Source of the DNA: DSFT01 sp032249175
GTDB taxonomy: Bacteria > Hydrothermota > Hydrothermia > LBFQ01 > DSFT01
Assembly (NCBI GenBank): GCA_032249175.1
Contig: JAVVGK010000008.1
Location: 1-30,834, forward strand
DNA: 30,834 bases
Direction of reading: 5' to 3'
Position 1 is the first letter of the stretch; each line of letters starts with the position of its first letter. This document shows positions 16,519-24,949 of the stretch, piece after piece. The notes beneath the pieces were generated by a model. The model ran no database searches, was not told the origin of the DNA, and saw only the letters and a list, made by a program, of their open reading frames with translations. Both the position numbers and the translations under genes were made by a program.

Positions 16519-18438
16519 TAAACCTTTTGTAAGTTTAATTTCAGGAATTGCTATTAAATAAATTCTAAAATCATAAGCAGAAAAAATACCAACAGATGAA
16601 TAAGATATTTCAGCAGTCCATTCATGTAAATCTCTTTTTAGTGATAAACTTTGACCTTGAAAAATTCCTAAATTAAAATCTCTACTTGTTGAATAACTAA
16701 AACTCCATTTATTTGTTAATTTTCCTGAAATTGAGAAATTTAATATATTTTGTGGAATTGACATAGAAGCAGATAAATTATATCCAAAAATTGATTGACT
16801 ATAATTAAAATTACCATTTATTTGAGAAAAACTTTTTGTATAATAATCGTAAGTTGTAGAAAAACTTGCTGATATATTTAAAAATTTTGGCAAAACCAAA
16901 CTAATTGCTAATGGAGAAAACGGAAACATTGATTTAGGATTATAACTTCCAGCTAAGGAAAGTGTCCCAATAGGATATTTTTTGTTGTTGAATTTTATAG
17001 AAAATTGATTTATTATAGAATAGGTATAGCCAAAACTTGAAGGAATTGTATCTGTATTTATATTTAAAAGCGATTTAGAATAACTAATTCCAATTGAAGG
17101 TGTTATATCATGATAAAATTTTTCAATTTTCCATATTTTAAATAAACTTCTGCCATATATTGTTGTTGATAATCCACTTGAATAATTCATAATTAAATTT
17201 CCCCTCCAAAGACTATCATTATAAGTCTTCTTTATTGAGAATGGAAGACTAACGCCATTTGATAATTTAAAAACATTTAATAAGCTAATAGGTCTTGAAA
17301 TTGAAGAGTTATAACTAAAAGATAAATTCCTATATTGATTTGATAAGCTATCTACAAATATATTTTGATTAAAAGATAAGTTTTGAGATATTAAGAAGCT
17401 ATATAAATTGATGCTATTAAATGTTATTACTAAATTTGGTAAGTTTGAATTGCTTTGATTTGTAATGAGATTTTTTGTCCAATCAAAGTTTGAAGAAAAG
17501 CCACCAAAAAAGAAATTTCTGCTAATTTGTAAATAGGAATAAGTTTCAGTTTTTAACCATTGATTTTTATTTTCCGCATAATCTTGAAAATAACTTTGAT
17601 CAGAAACAATAGAAAACCTACTTGAAAGTCTGAATTTATAAAATTCTTGATTATGATTTCCTTCAACAGCATATCTTCTTCTAACACCTTGAAATATAAA
17701 ATCATTTGAAAAATTAGCATTTATACTACCGTTGAATTTTTTATAAACATTATAAACATAATTTATTCCAAAACGCATGCCTTGTCTTTCAACAATATCA
17801 AAATAAAATGTAATATCCATATAATTATTTATAACCCAATAAAATGCCAAATTTCTAATATATCTCCCATCTATACTATTAAATCCAAAATTTGGAGCTA
17901 AAAAACCACTGCTTCTATTCTCTTTGAGAGGAAACATCCAAAATGGCGCATATAAAACAGGTATTCCTCTTACTTTTAAAACGATATTCTTAATAAAAGC
18001 CATGTCATTTCTGATAGCAAGCATTTCTGTTCCATAAAATGCAGAATGTGGTGTATCTAAATTACAAGTCGTAAAATAACCACTTTTAACATATATTGTA
18101 TCTCCTTTAAGCTTATAAAGTTCATTTGAGTTTAACCATCCTTTTTGAATATAATTTTTTGTGTTAAAAGCTAAACCCTCTTGATTGTCTAATAAATAAG
18201 TTAAACTATCACCTATTATTGTTGATGTATCAATTACAAGTTTAAATTTTGGTCTTGCTTTTACAATTTTCTTTTCTATAAAGTATTCAATTGTATCAGA
18301 ATAAAGCTGAATATTACCTCTTTTCACATAAGCACTATCAAACAATAAAACTTTATTACTATCCGCAATGTATATTAAAAATTTCCCTTTAAATATCGTT
18401 TTTGTAGTATCTACCTCTAAAAATAAAAAAAACAGCAA
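16492..18438 (-). CDS. lptD: LptD-like LPS-assembly outer-membrane protein
   Basis: A 648-residue protein. Residues about 14-130 form the OstA/LptA-like periplasmic beta-jellyroll (GNIQLYSDTIEYFIEKKIVK). GYFTTCNLDTPHSAFYGTEM and VRGIPVLYAPFWMFPLKENR SSGFLAPNFGF are the hallmark start of the LptD barrel, and the rest to 648 is alternating beta-strands. It places lipopolysaccharide in the outer leaflet, so the cell should have an LPS-like outer membrane. The start is a TTG 10 nt after the promoter box, and the N-terminal signal is only MLFFLFLEV. No better start was found. The disulfide pattern of E. coli LptD is not conserved. Confidence 0.85.
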   Translation of the reverse strand: MLFFLFLEVDTTKTIFKGKFLIYIADSNKVLLFDSAYVKRGNIQLYSDTIEYFIEKKIVKARPKFKLVIDTSTIIGDSLTYLLDNQEGLAFNTKNYIQKGWLNSNELYKLKGDTIYVKSGYFTTCNLDTPHSAFYGTEMLAIRNDMAFIKNIVLKVRGIPVLYAPFWMFPLKENRSSGFLAPNFGFNSIDGRYIRNLAFYWVINNYMDITFYFDIVERQGMRFGINYVYNVYKKFNGSINANFSNDFIFQGVRRRYAVEGNHNQEFYKFRLSSRFSIVSDQSYFQDYAENKNQWLKTETYSYLQISRNFFFGGFSSNFDWTKNLITNQSNSNLPNLVITFNSINLYSFLISQNLSFNQNIFVDSLSNQYRNLSFSYNSSISRPISLLNVFKLSNGVSLPFSIKKTYNDSLWRGNLIMNYSSGLSTTIYGRSLFKIWKIEKFYHDITPSIGISYSKSLLNINTDTIPSSFGYTYSIINQFSIKFNNKKYPIGTLSLAGSYNPKSMFPFSPLAISLVLPKFLNISASFSTTYDYYTKSFSQINGNFNYSQSIFGYNLSASMSIPQNILNFSISGKLTNKWSFSYSTSRDFNLGIFQGQSLSLKRDLHEWTAEISYSSVGIFSAYDFRIYLIAIPEIKLTKGLLNLFFPTQ

Positions 18439-18448
18439 TTTATTGAAA

Positions 18449-18457
18449 ATTTTAAAG
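18449..18457 (-). promoter_or_regulatory. CTTTAAAAT promoter of lptD
   Basis: TAAAAT on the minus strand at 18454-18449, 10 nt before the TTG start, as at trxB. The predicted leader is about 3 nt. Confidence 0.5.
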
Positions 18458-18479
18458 TTTAAGCAATTAAAAATTGTAG

Positions 18480-18530
18480 ATTGTCCAATCTAAAATTATT
18501 TATTTTTCTTTATTTTGCCTGCCCACACAA
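18480..18530 (-). repeat. partial copy (E) of the promoter-upstream repeat family
   Basis: Read on the minus strand: GTGTGGGCAGG, AAAATAAAGAAAAATAAATA, then ATTGGACAAT (18490-18481). This matches the gene-proximal half of copies A, B and D. The hairpin and distal half are missing. It lies 23 bp upstream of the lptD promoter box in the standard orientation. Confidence 0.6.
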
Positions 18531-18556
18531 GAAGGTTGAAAAATTGAAAATTTATG

Positions 18557-18568
18557 CTTTAAAATTTT
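18557..18568 (+). promoter_or_regulatory. distal CTTTAAAATTTT promoter upstream of the MAM-like gene
   Basis: TAAAAT at 18560-18565. TTGAAA at 18536-18541 is about 18 nt upstream and could be a -35. A transcript from here would begin near 18573 and carry the CRISPR-repeat-like sequence in a leader of about 130 nt. Confidence 0.4.
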
Positions 18569-18632
18569 GGTGTTGGATAATTTGTTATATACATTATCGT
18601 AAGGTGGTTAAAGAGTAAGAGATGAGGCACAG

Positions 18633-18662
18633 GTTTTTATCGTCCCTATAAGGGATTTGAAC
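18633..18662 (+). CRISPR. solitary CRISPR-repeat-like 30-mer
   Basis: The 30 bases begin GTTTTTATCGTCCC, contain the stem TCCCT-ATA-AGGGA (18643-18655) and end GGGATTTGAAC. This is the layout of the GTTTTTATC...GATTTGAAAC repeats of many type I/III arrays, lacking one A near the 3' end. Only one copy is found and no cas genes are in the window, so it is not an array. It is a relic, an orphan unit, or chance. Confidence 0.4.
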
Positions 18663-18668
18663 TTCATG

Positions 18669-18680
18669 CTTTAAAATTTT
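18669..18680 (+). promoter_or_regulatory. proximal CTTTAAAATTTT promoter of the MAM-like gene
   Basis: TAAAAT at 18672-18677. The predicted start near 18685 gives a leader of about 21 nt containing the strong ribosome site AAGGAGGG (18693-18700), 5 nt before ATG 18706. This is the one clear leadered, Shine-Dalgarno-bearing first gene in the window. Confidence 0.6.
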
Positions 18681-18705
18681 ATTAAATCTAAGAAGGAGGG
18701 AAACT

Positions 18706-21090
18706 ATGACGATATGGTTATTTTTATATACTGACCTAACTGAAAAGTTTATTTATAAATATATAAAAACTTATAATGTTTCTTACGATGAAGTTGTAAA
18801 TTTCATAAGAGATGGTAAAGTGGAAGTAATTTCATCTTATGTCCAAGAATTTTTCAATATATCTCATCAAAAAGAAGCCTATCACTATGCTGAATTGATA
18901 AAAGACGATGTTTCAAATAATAAGCCAAACAAAAACAAAGATAATAATCCTAAGATAAATGTTAGTTATGTAGGTTGTGGTTCTGTTAGTCAAAGATGGC
19001 AATGGGGTAATGATAATGGAGGTCCTGCTTGTACGGGTGCTAATAGATGTTGGGGGACAATTTTAAATGGAAATTATGTTCCTAATATGGAAGACACACT
19101 ATATTCACCTATTATTGATGCTTCTGGATATTCAAATGTCGTTTTAAAATTTAAACAATGGTATTATACTGAAAGTGGTTATGACCAAGGTTTTGTTTTA
19201 TGCTCTTCTGATGGTGGAGCTACTTGGCAAGTTGTAGCAGGTCCATATCAAGGAAATTCTGGTGGATGGATAAATACAGCATTAACACTTCCTTGTGCTA
19301 ATACATCTCAATTAAGAATTGCTTTTCGTTTTAAAAGCGATGGAAGTGTTCAATATTATGGATGGTATATAGATGATGTAATTGTAGAAGGTCAAAATAT
19401 TTTAGGAGCAACAATTTTATATGCATCTTCATTTGAAGGTGCTGATAATGGAGATTTAAATATAGTGACAATTGGTGGAACTGCACCCTGGCAAAGAGGT
19501 GTTCCTACAAGTGGTCCTTTAAGTGCTTATCATGGCTCTAATGTTTGGGCTACAAATTTAAGTGGAAATTATAATAATAATGCTGATGAGGCTATTGAAA
19601 AACAAACTGCAATTTCTTTAAATTGTGCGAGTTGTAATGCTTATTACATGAGATTTTATCATTGGTATCAAACAGAAACAGGTTATGATAGCGGATGGGT
19701 TGAGCTAAATACAGGTGCCGGATGGTTTAAGTTTTCTCCTACTTATAAAGGCTCAAATACTACTTGGTCAGCTGTCCAACTTGATCTTACACCATATTCA
19801 GGAAGCTCCATTAGGTTTAGATTTAGATTTAAGAGTGATGGGAGCATTAATTATCCAGGATGGTATATTGATAGCGTAAGTATAATTGGACTAAATTTAT
19901 CACCTTCTATTCAGTTGGCTTCTTATGATTTTAATGCTAATGATGGTGGATGGACTGCTACTCAAAATTTATCATTTTCAGACCCTTATATGATTTCTAA
20001 TAATTATTTGGAATGGTATTTTGATATTTTACCCTCAAATGATTTAGGAACATACACAGCAAGAACAGGTCCTTCTCATCCATTTGGAACTATATCAATT
20101 TTATTTGGGGCTCAATTTAGTCCCGTCTCTGCATGGTCAAGTTGGACTACTATACATGTGGCAAGCTCACAGAGGGATTACATATCTAAAAATGGTTCTG
20201 CTACACCACTGCCTGGATGGACACAATTAAATCTTAAAAATTACGCTAGCACTATAATTTGCGAAAATTCACCTCCAAGGGTAACATTTATTTATAATAT
20301 CAATAATGCTCCTGACAATTTAACTGTAAAGGAGATATTTTGGATAGAAGGCACAGATGCTAATAGCTCAAGACTATGGCACAAAACCATAGTTAAGAAT
20401 AATAGTGCTACTCCAACAAGTGTTGGAATAAGATGGCAATACGATACACATGTGGGAAGTTATGATAATCCTGCTCATTTTAGATGTGATTATTATCCAT
20501 CGTTAAGTTTAAACTGCTCTGCTCAAATTACAAATGAGCAAACTGTTAATCCTGTTCCCAATACATTTGACTTTTTAAGAGAAAGTGATACTGATCCACC
20601 TACAAGGTATCATTTATTTTTAGTTTATGGAGATGGTGGAGCAAGTTTGCCTATAACAATTCCTGATTTTGTTCAGCATATAAGATGGGTTGATGCTCAT
20701 AATAATACCTGGGATCAAGGTGTTGATGGAGAAGATATAAGTCTTTCAACAGGCTATGATAATGCTTTTAATTATTTCTTTAATCCTGTATTAATAAATC
20801 CAGGCGATAGCATAGTAAGAAGTCATTTCATAGGCTCACCAATAAATCCTACACCAATAAATTATGATGAAATAAGAATTGGCAATTACAGAGTTAAAGT
20901 TTATAAGACAGTAGATGGACTTAATATATATTACGATGGGAAATATGAGATTGAAGTTTCAATTTACAATCTTAATGGCTCTCTTATTAGAAGGCTTAAT
21001 TTGAGAAATGGAAATAACTATGTGAAAATTCCAAGAAGTGGAGTTTATATAATAAAAGGCGAAAATTGGTTAATAAAGGCAGTTAGGTAG
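18706..21090 (+). CDS. secreted protein with tandem MAM-like jellyroll domains and a C-terminal sorting-like domain
   Basis: A 794-residue surface or secreted protein. Residues about 90-228 and about 240-395 are two related jellyroll domains (MAM/immune-inhibitor-A-like): FRFKSDGSVQYYGWYIDDV at 208-225 recurs as FRFKSDGSINYPGWYIDSV near 373-391. About 405-550 is a third beta-rich region. The last 75 residues (YKVYKTVDGL... to GVYIIKGENWLIKAVR) resemble a T9SS sorting domain. No protease motif is found. Residues 15-85 are helical and charged and might be a propeptide. The start is fixed by AAGGAGGG 5 nt upstream. The signal is only MTIWLFLYT. It uses more Gly, Trp and Cys codons than its neighbours. 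Confidence 0.7.
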   Translation: MTIWLFLYTDLTEKFIYKYIKTYNVSYDEVVNFIRDGKVEVISSYVQEFFNISHQKEAYHYAELIKDDVSNNKPNKNKDNNPKINVSYVGCGSVSQRWQWGNDNGGPACTGANRCWGTILNGNYVPNMEDTLYSPIIDASGYSNVVLKFKQWYYTESGYDQGFVLCSSDGGATWQVVAGPYQGNSGGWINTALTLPCANTSQLRIAFRFKSDGSVQYYGWYIDDVIVEGQNILGATILYASSFEGADNGDLNIVTIGGTAPWQRGVPTSGPLSAYHGSNVWATNLSGNYNNNADEAIEKQTAISLNCASCNAYYMRFYHWYQTETGYDSGWVELNTGAGWFKFSPTYKGSNTTWSAVQLDLTPYSGSSIRFRFRFKSDGSINYPGWYIDSVSIIGLNLSPSIQLASYDFNANDGGWTATQNLSFSDPYMISNNYLEWYFDILPSNDLGTYTARTGPSHPFGTISILFGAQFSPVSAWSSWTTIHVASSQRDYISKNGSATPLPGWTQLNLKNYASTIICENSPPRVTFIYNINNAPDNLTVKEIFWIEGTDANSSRLWHKTIVKNNSATPTSVGIRWQYDTHVGSYDNPAHFRCDYYPSLSLNCSAQITNEQTVNPVPNTFDFLRESDTDPPTRYHLFLVYGDGGASLPITIPDFVQHIRWVDAHNNTWDQGVDGEDISLSTGYDNAFNYFFNPVLINPGDSIVRSHFIGSPINPTPINYDEIRIGNYRVKVYKTVDGLNIYYDGKYEIEVSIYNLNGSLIRRLNLRNGNNYVKIPRSGVYIIKGENWLIKAVR

Positions 21091-21098
21091 TAAAATTA

Positions 21099-21125
21099 AA
21101 GGGGCTATTGCCCTTGCTAAAAAAA
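21099..21125 (+). terminator. hairpin terminator after the MAM-like gene
   Basis: AAGGG-GC (21099-21105), loop TATT, GC-CCTT (21110-21115) with one unpaired G, followed by an A-rich stretch and TCTTTT. It begins 9 nt after the stop codon. The T-tract is distant, so it is a weak intrinsic terminator. Confidence 0.5.
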
Positions 21126-21237
21126 TCTTTTAAAGATTTAGGTTTAATTTTAGAAAGAACTTATAAAATTTTTAATAAACTTATAGATTTTATAGAAGGT
21201 GAGATCTTGTTTTTTTGGTCAATGCAAAAATTTTAAG

Positions 21238-21353
21238 CTTTTTCCAATAAATAGTGTTAAGTTCCTGCCAATCAATAAGTTATAAAAAATTTTCTAAAAC
21301 TATGGGGAGAATTGAAGGGAGGCGAAGCCTCCCAAAGCAAAAATATTGTACAA
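21238..21353 (+). repeat. copy C of the promoter-upstream repeat family (short form)
   Basis: About 116 bp. It starts CTTTTTCCAATAAATAG and ends ATATTGTACAA, both decayed forms of the family's inverted ends. Inside it shares CCAATAAATAGTGTTAA, an AAAATTTT stretch and TTGAAGGGAGGCGAAG with copies A and B. Its hairpin is a different one, GGGAGGC-GAA-GCCTCCC (21317-21333), a perfect 7-bp stem with the same GAA loop. Apart from this repeat and the terminator, the gene-free stretch 21091-21380 shows nothing else. Confidence 0.6.
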
Positions 21354-21376
21354 CGCAAGAATTTTACAAAAATGGG

Positions 21377-21388
21377 CTTTAAAATTTT
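21377..21388 (+). promoter_or_regulatory. GCTTTAAAATTTT promoter of the lipoprotein unit
   Basis: TAAAAT at 21380-21385. The predicted transcript start near 21393 is just where the open frame leading to the lipoprotein gene begins. The distance to the lipoprotein ATG itself is about 190 nt, unlike the other genes. Confidence 0.5.
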
Positions 21389-21394
21389 CAAACT

Positions 21395-21583
21395 ATAAGA
21401 ATAATTCCTAAAAACAAAAGAAGAAGCTATAAAGCATTAAAAGGGATTCAAAGAAATGGAAAACTAACTTCATATTTAACTACTGCTTATAGGGGTGGAG
21501 CAGGAGTTGAGATGATAAAAGAAGGAATTAAGAGCGTAAATGCAACCAAAAGCTCAAATTTATTGTCTAATAATATGCCATGA
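21395..21583 (+). other. 62-codon open frame without a standard start, coupled to the lipoprotein gene
   Basis: The frame is open from 21383 to the TGA at 21581-21583. It encodes a basic peptide with TSYLTTAYRGGAGVEMIKEG in the middle, ending LLSNNMP. The first ATG is internal (21512, 23 residues left); before it only ATA or ATT codons are available near the predicted transcript start. Its stop overlaps the lipoprotein ATG (ATGA), and the lipoprotein has no Shine-Dalgarno, so translation of this frame could drive it. It could instead be the remnant of a gene. No homology recognised. Confidence 0.35.
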
Positions 21584-22518
21584 GAAAAGCGATACCGTTC
21601 CTTATCATAATAACCATCATAGCTTGTAAAAGAAGTGAGAAAATGTCAAATGAAAGGGAAATTTCATTCTCAAATACATCTGCTATTGAAGATGCTAATA
21701 GCACAGTTAATGATATTTCTGATGCTGGTTTTCCAGTTACAAGTTATTATACAGGTGGATTTTTCTTATATTCTAACAAGCCAAATGGAAACTATACCAT
21801 TCTTGATAGCTTAGGAAACTGCCTTACAAGGAAGACTTATGGAACGGATAGCGATTCTGATAGAGTTTATATCGTAGATACCTTAGTCTTCAATAATTGC
21901 TCGGGCTCAAGGACCTGGTTTGCTGGTGATACTGCTAAAATAGAATGGAACTTAAATGGTCAGATTGTTAGATCTGATCCAAACGATAATGATCCTTATG
22001 TCTTTAATGTAATAAGAGGAACACCAAATCCATTTCAAACAAATATAAAACTTTATTTAAATAATGCTCTTGTTTCAAATAAAACTCATTACTCTCACTT
22101 TGAACTTTCTACATCTCATAATAATAATAACATCATGAATTTTGTTATGTCAAGAACAATAAACACGATAAATGAATTTAATGAATGTCAAAGAAATTGG
22201 ACTGTAAGCGGACAAGGTTCTATTGATTTTTCAAATGCTCCTTCTTGGCACCCTGGCATTAAATTATTAGATAATCAAGAACTTTCTATTTCATTTAATA
22301 AATCAGGAACATTTATAGCATGTAATGGAAAGAAATTCTATGTTTATATTAAAACTGACCCAAATTTAATTGTTAAAGGCTCATGTAGAAGACCTGATGG
22401 TAGCTTGAAAATTTATTCAGGCAAAATTATAAAAACAATAACTGATAGCTCATCATTTAACAAAACAATCACGATTGAATGGAATAATTGTCAAGAAAAC
22501 CCAAGCATTTCTCAATAA
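21580..22518 (+). CDS. hypothetical lipoprotein
   Basis: A 312-residue protein. MRKAIPFLIIITIIAC gives a basic n-region, hydrophobic core and lipobox with Cys16, so a lipoprotein anchored in a membrane is expected. The mature part is Asn/Ser/Thr-rich and beta-like, with several Cys (GNCLTR, NNCSGS, NECQRN, CNGKKF, GSCRRPDG, NNCQEN) that could form disulfides. No known domain is recognised. SCRRPDGSLKIYSGKI and TITIEWNNC recall other Bacteroidota-type lipoproteins of unknown function. It is the only exported protein here with an ordinary signal sequence. A GC hairpin follows and the gene is probably monocistronic apart from the small upstream frame. Confidence 0.75.
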   Translation: MRKAIPFLIIITIIACKRSEKMSNEREISFSNTSAIEDANSTVNDISDAGFPVTSYYTGGFFLYSNKPNGNYTILDSLGNCLTRKTYGTDSDSDRVYIVDTLVFNNCSGSRTWFAGDTAKIEWNLNGQIVRSDPNDNDPYVFNVIRGTPNPFQTNIKLYLNNALVSNKTHYSHFELSTSHNNNNIMNFVMSRTINTINEFNECQRNWTVSGQGSIDFSNAPSWHPGIKLLDNQELSISFNKSGTFIACNGKKFYVYIKTDPNLIVKGSCRRPDGSLKIYSGKIIKTITDSSSFNKTITIEWNNCQENPSISQ

Positions 22519-22523
22519 TTCAA

Positions 22524-22548
22524 AGGGGGGGTTCTCCCCCTCTCTAAA
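22524..22548 (+). terminator. G-run/C-run hairpin between the lipoprotein gene and ppsA
   Basis: Seven G (22525-22531) face CCCCC (22536-22540), loop of about 4-6 nt, 6 nt after the TAA stop. It is followed by TCTCT then A-rich sequence, not a T-run, so termination may be inefficient or factor-dependent. The ppsA promoter follows directly. Confidence 0.5.
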
Positions 22549-22552
22549 AAAC

Positions 22553-22563
22553 CTTTAAAATTT
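22553..22563 (+). promoter_or_regulatory. CTTTAAAATTT promoter of the ppsA operon
   Basis: TAAAAT at 22556-22561 lies 6 nt before ATG 22568, again predicting a leaderless start. It lies immediately after the hairpin terminator. Confidence 0.6.
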
Positions 22564-22567
22564 CAAA

Positions 22568-24949
22568 ATGTCAAAACAAAACTATATTCTTTGGTTTGAT
22601 CAGATTTCTCAAAAAAATTTAAAACTTGTAGGAGGTAAAAATGCCAGTATTGGTGAAATGTACAATGCTTTAACATCAAAAGGGATAAAAGTTCCTTATG
22701 GATTTGCTATTACTACAATTGCTTATGATTATTTCCTTGAATATAATAAACTAAAAGAAAGAATTAAAAAAATTATTGAAAGCCTCAATAGAGATGACAT
22801 AAATGATTTAAGAAGAAAGGGAGAAATTATAAGAAGTTTAATAATATCAGGTGATTACCCATTAGATTTAAGAGAAAATATTGAAATTGCTTATAGAAAG
22901 CTTTGTGAATTTTATAATCAAGGTAATGTTGATGTAGCAGTTAGAAGTTCAGCAACAGCAGAAGATTTACCAAGTTATTCATTTGCTGGACAACAAGACA
23001 CTTATTTAAATGTAAGAGGAATTGAAAACATATATTATTATGTAAAAAGATGTTTTGCTTCATTATTTACGGATAGAGCAATTGCTTATAGGGAAGATAA
23101 TGGATTTGATCATTTTGAAGTAAAAATTAGTGTTGGTATTCAAAAAATGGTTCGCTCAGATTTAGCAAGCAGTGGCGTTTTATTTACAATTCATACGGAT
23201 TCGGGTTTTGAAGATGTTATTGTAATTGAATCAATATATGGGCTTGGTGAGGCAATTGTAAGAGGTGAGGAAATTCCTGATGAGTTTATTGTCCATAAAA
23301 GGACATTAAAAGATGGTTATAAACCAATTTTAATGAGAAAAATGGGTTTAAAAAAGCATAAGCAAGTTTATGATGAAATTCATGGTGGCACAAAATCCAT
23401 TTTAGTAAGGGCTAATGAAAGAAACAAATTTTCATTAAGTGATGAAGAGATTTTAAAATTATCAAAGTGGGCTATGCTTATAGAGGAGCATTATTCAAGA
23501 CCTATGGATATAGAGTGGGCAAAGGATGGAATTGAGAATGAAATTTATATTGTTCAAGCAAGACCTGAAACCATTCATAAAGGCGTCAAAAAAAGAACTA
23601 TTGAGATTTATAAATTAAAAGAAAAAAAAGAACCAATTTTAAAAGGCATAGCAATTGGAAATAAAATAGCAAGTGGAAAAGTTAAAGTTTTATATAGTCC
23701 TGAGCAAATGAGTGAATTTAAAAAAGGTGAGATATTAGTTACAGAAATTACTAATCCTGATTGGGAGCCAATTATGAAATTAGCAAGTGCTATAATTACT
23801 GAAAAAGGTGGAAGAACATCTCATGCAGCAATTGTTAGTAGAGAACTTGGAATACCTGCAATTGTGGGAGTTAAAAATGCATTAGATATATTAAAGGATG
23901 GAATGGAAATTACAATAAATTGTGCTGATGGAGAAGAAGGATATATATATGAAGGTTATTTAAAATATGAAGTTGAAGAAATTAATTGGGAGAATTTAAG
24001 AAGACCAAAAACAAAAATTATGATGAATGTAGGAAATCCAACAGAAGCATTCAGACATGCCTTAATACCTAACGATGGAGTAGGTCTTGCAAGAATGGAA
24101 TTTATCTATGCTAATTGGATACAAATTCATCCATTAGCACTATTGAATTTTGATAAACTTGAAAATGAAGAAATAAAAAGAAAAATTTTGGATATTGCTA
24201 TTGGTTATAATTCATTAAGAGATTTTTTCATTTATAAATTAGCAGAAGGTATTGGCTCAATTGCGGGTGCTTTTTATCCAAATGATGTAATTGTTAGATT
24301 TTCTGATTTTAAATCTAATGAATATGCCAAGTTAATTGGTGGATATTTATTTGAGCCAAAGGAAGAAAATCCCATGCTTGGTTTTAGAGGAGCAAGTAGA
24401 TATTATTCAGATTTATTTAAAGAAGCATTTATGATGGAGGTTGAAGCAATTAAAATTGTAAGAGAAGAAATGGGATTTAAAAATGTAAAAGTTATGATTC
24501 CTTTTTGTAGAACACCAGAGGAGGGGTTGAAAGTTCTTAAAATTATGGAAGATGTGGGTTATGGTCAGCATAAAAATGGACTTGAAGTTTATGTAATGGC
24601 TGAAATTCCTTCAAATATAATTCTTGCTGATGAATTTGCTCAAATTTTTGATGGATTTTCAATAGGCTCAAATGACTTGACGCAATTAACACTTGGTGTA
24701 GATAGGGATTCTTCATTAGTTGCTAATGTTTTTGATGAAAGAAATAAAGCAGTTTTATATATGATTGAAAAACTCATAAAAACAGCAAAAAAATATAATA
24801 AAAAAGTTGGAATATGCGGTCAAGCACCAAGTGATTATCCTGAAATTGTTGAATTTCTCGTAAGAAATGGTATAGATAGTATATCTTTAAATCCTGATGT
24901 TGTCCTTAAAACAACACTTTTAGTTCTTGAAATTGAAGATAAATTATGA
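22568..24949 (+). CDS. ppsA: phosphoenolpyruvate synthase
   Basis: A 793-residue enzyme making PEP from pyruvate and ATP (gluconeogenesis). The N-terminal ATP-grasp part has VGGKNASIGEM, AVRSSATAEDLPSYSFAGQQDTYLN and IYIVQARPET. The swivelling domain carries the phospho-histidine His419 in GGRTSHAAIVSRELGIPAIVG. The C-terminal PEP/pyruvate barrel has MLGFRGASRY, SIGSNDLTQLTLGVDRD and the active-site Cys750 in GICGQAPSDYPE. The Cys motif and length favour PEP synthase over pyruvate phosphate dikinase. It is the first gene of a three-gene operon; its stop overlaps the next ATG (ATGA). Confidence 0.95.
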   Translation: MSKQNYILWFDQISQKNLKLVGGKNASIGEMYNALTSKGIKVPYGFAITTIAYDYFLEYNKLKERIKKIIESLNRDDINDLRRKGEIIRSLIISGDYPLDLRENIEIAYRKLCEFYNQGNVDVAVRSSATAEDLPSYSFAGQQDTYLNVRGIENIYYYVKRCFASLFTDRAIAYREDNGFDHFEVKISVGIQKMVRSDLASSGVLFTIHTDSGFEDVIVIESIYGLGEAIVRGEEIPDEFIVHKRTLKDGYKPILMRKMGLKKHKQVYDEIHGGTKSILVRANERNKFSLSDEEILKLSKWAMLIEEHYSRPMDIEWAKDGIENEIYIVQARPETIHKGVKKRTIEIYKLKEKKEPILKGIAIGNKIASGKVKVLYSPEQMSEFKKGEILVTEITNPDWEPIMKLASAIITEKGGRTSHAAIVSRELGIPAIVGVKNALDILKDGMEITINCADGEEGYIYEGYLKYEVEEINWENLRRPKTKIMMNVGNPTEAFRHALIPNDGVGLARMEFIYANWIQIHPLALLNFDKLENEEIKRKILDIAIGYNSLRDFFIYKLAEGIGSIAGAFYPNDVIVRFSDFKSNEYAKLIGGYLFEPKEENPMLGFRGASRYYSDLFKEAFMMEVEAIKIVREEMGFKNVKVMIPFCRTPEEGLKVLKIMEDVGYGQHKNGLEVYVMAEIPSNIILADEFAQIFDGFSIGSNDLTQLTLGVDRDSSLVANVFDERNKAVLYMIEKLIKTAKKYNKKVGICGQAPSDYPEIVEFLVRNGIDSISLNPDVVLKTTLLVLEIEDKL

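Noticed and set aside
18591..18632. Possible second CRISPR repeat unit (TTATCGT at 18594-18600)
   Set aside because: Only seven bases match the 30-mer and the flanks do not, so there is no evidence for an array.
21120..21145. AAATCTTT-T-AAAGATTT palindrome downstream of the MAM-like gene
   Set aside because: AT-only short palindrome near a terminator; not distinguishable from background in this composition.
22627..22642. GTAGGAGGT followed by AAAAATG inside ppsA, like a ribosome site and start
   Set aside because: It encodes the conserved VGGKNA motif, and the ATG is out of frame with no long open frame.
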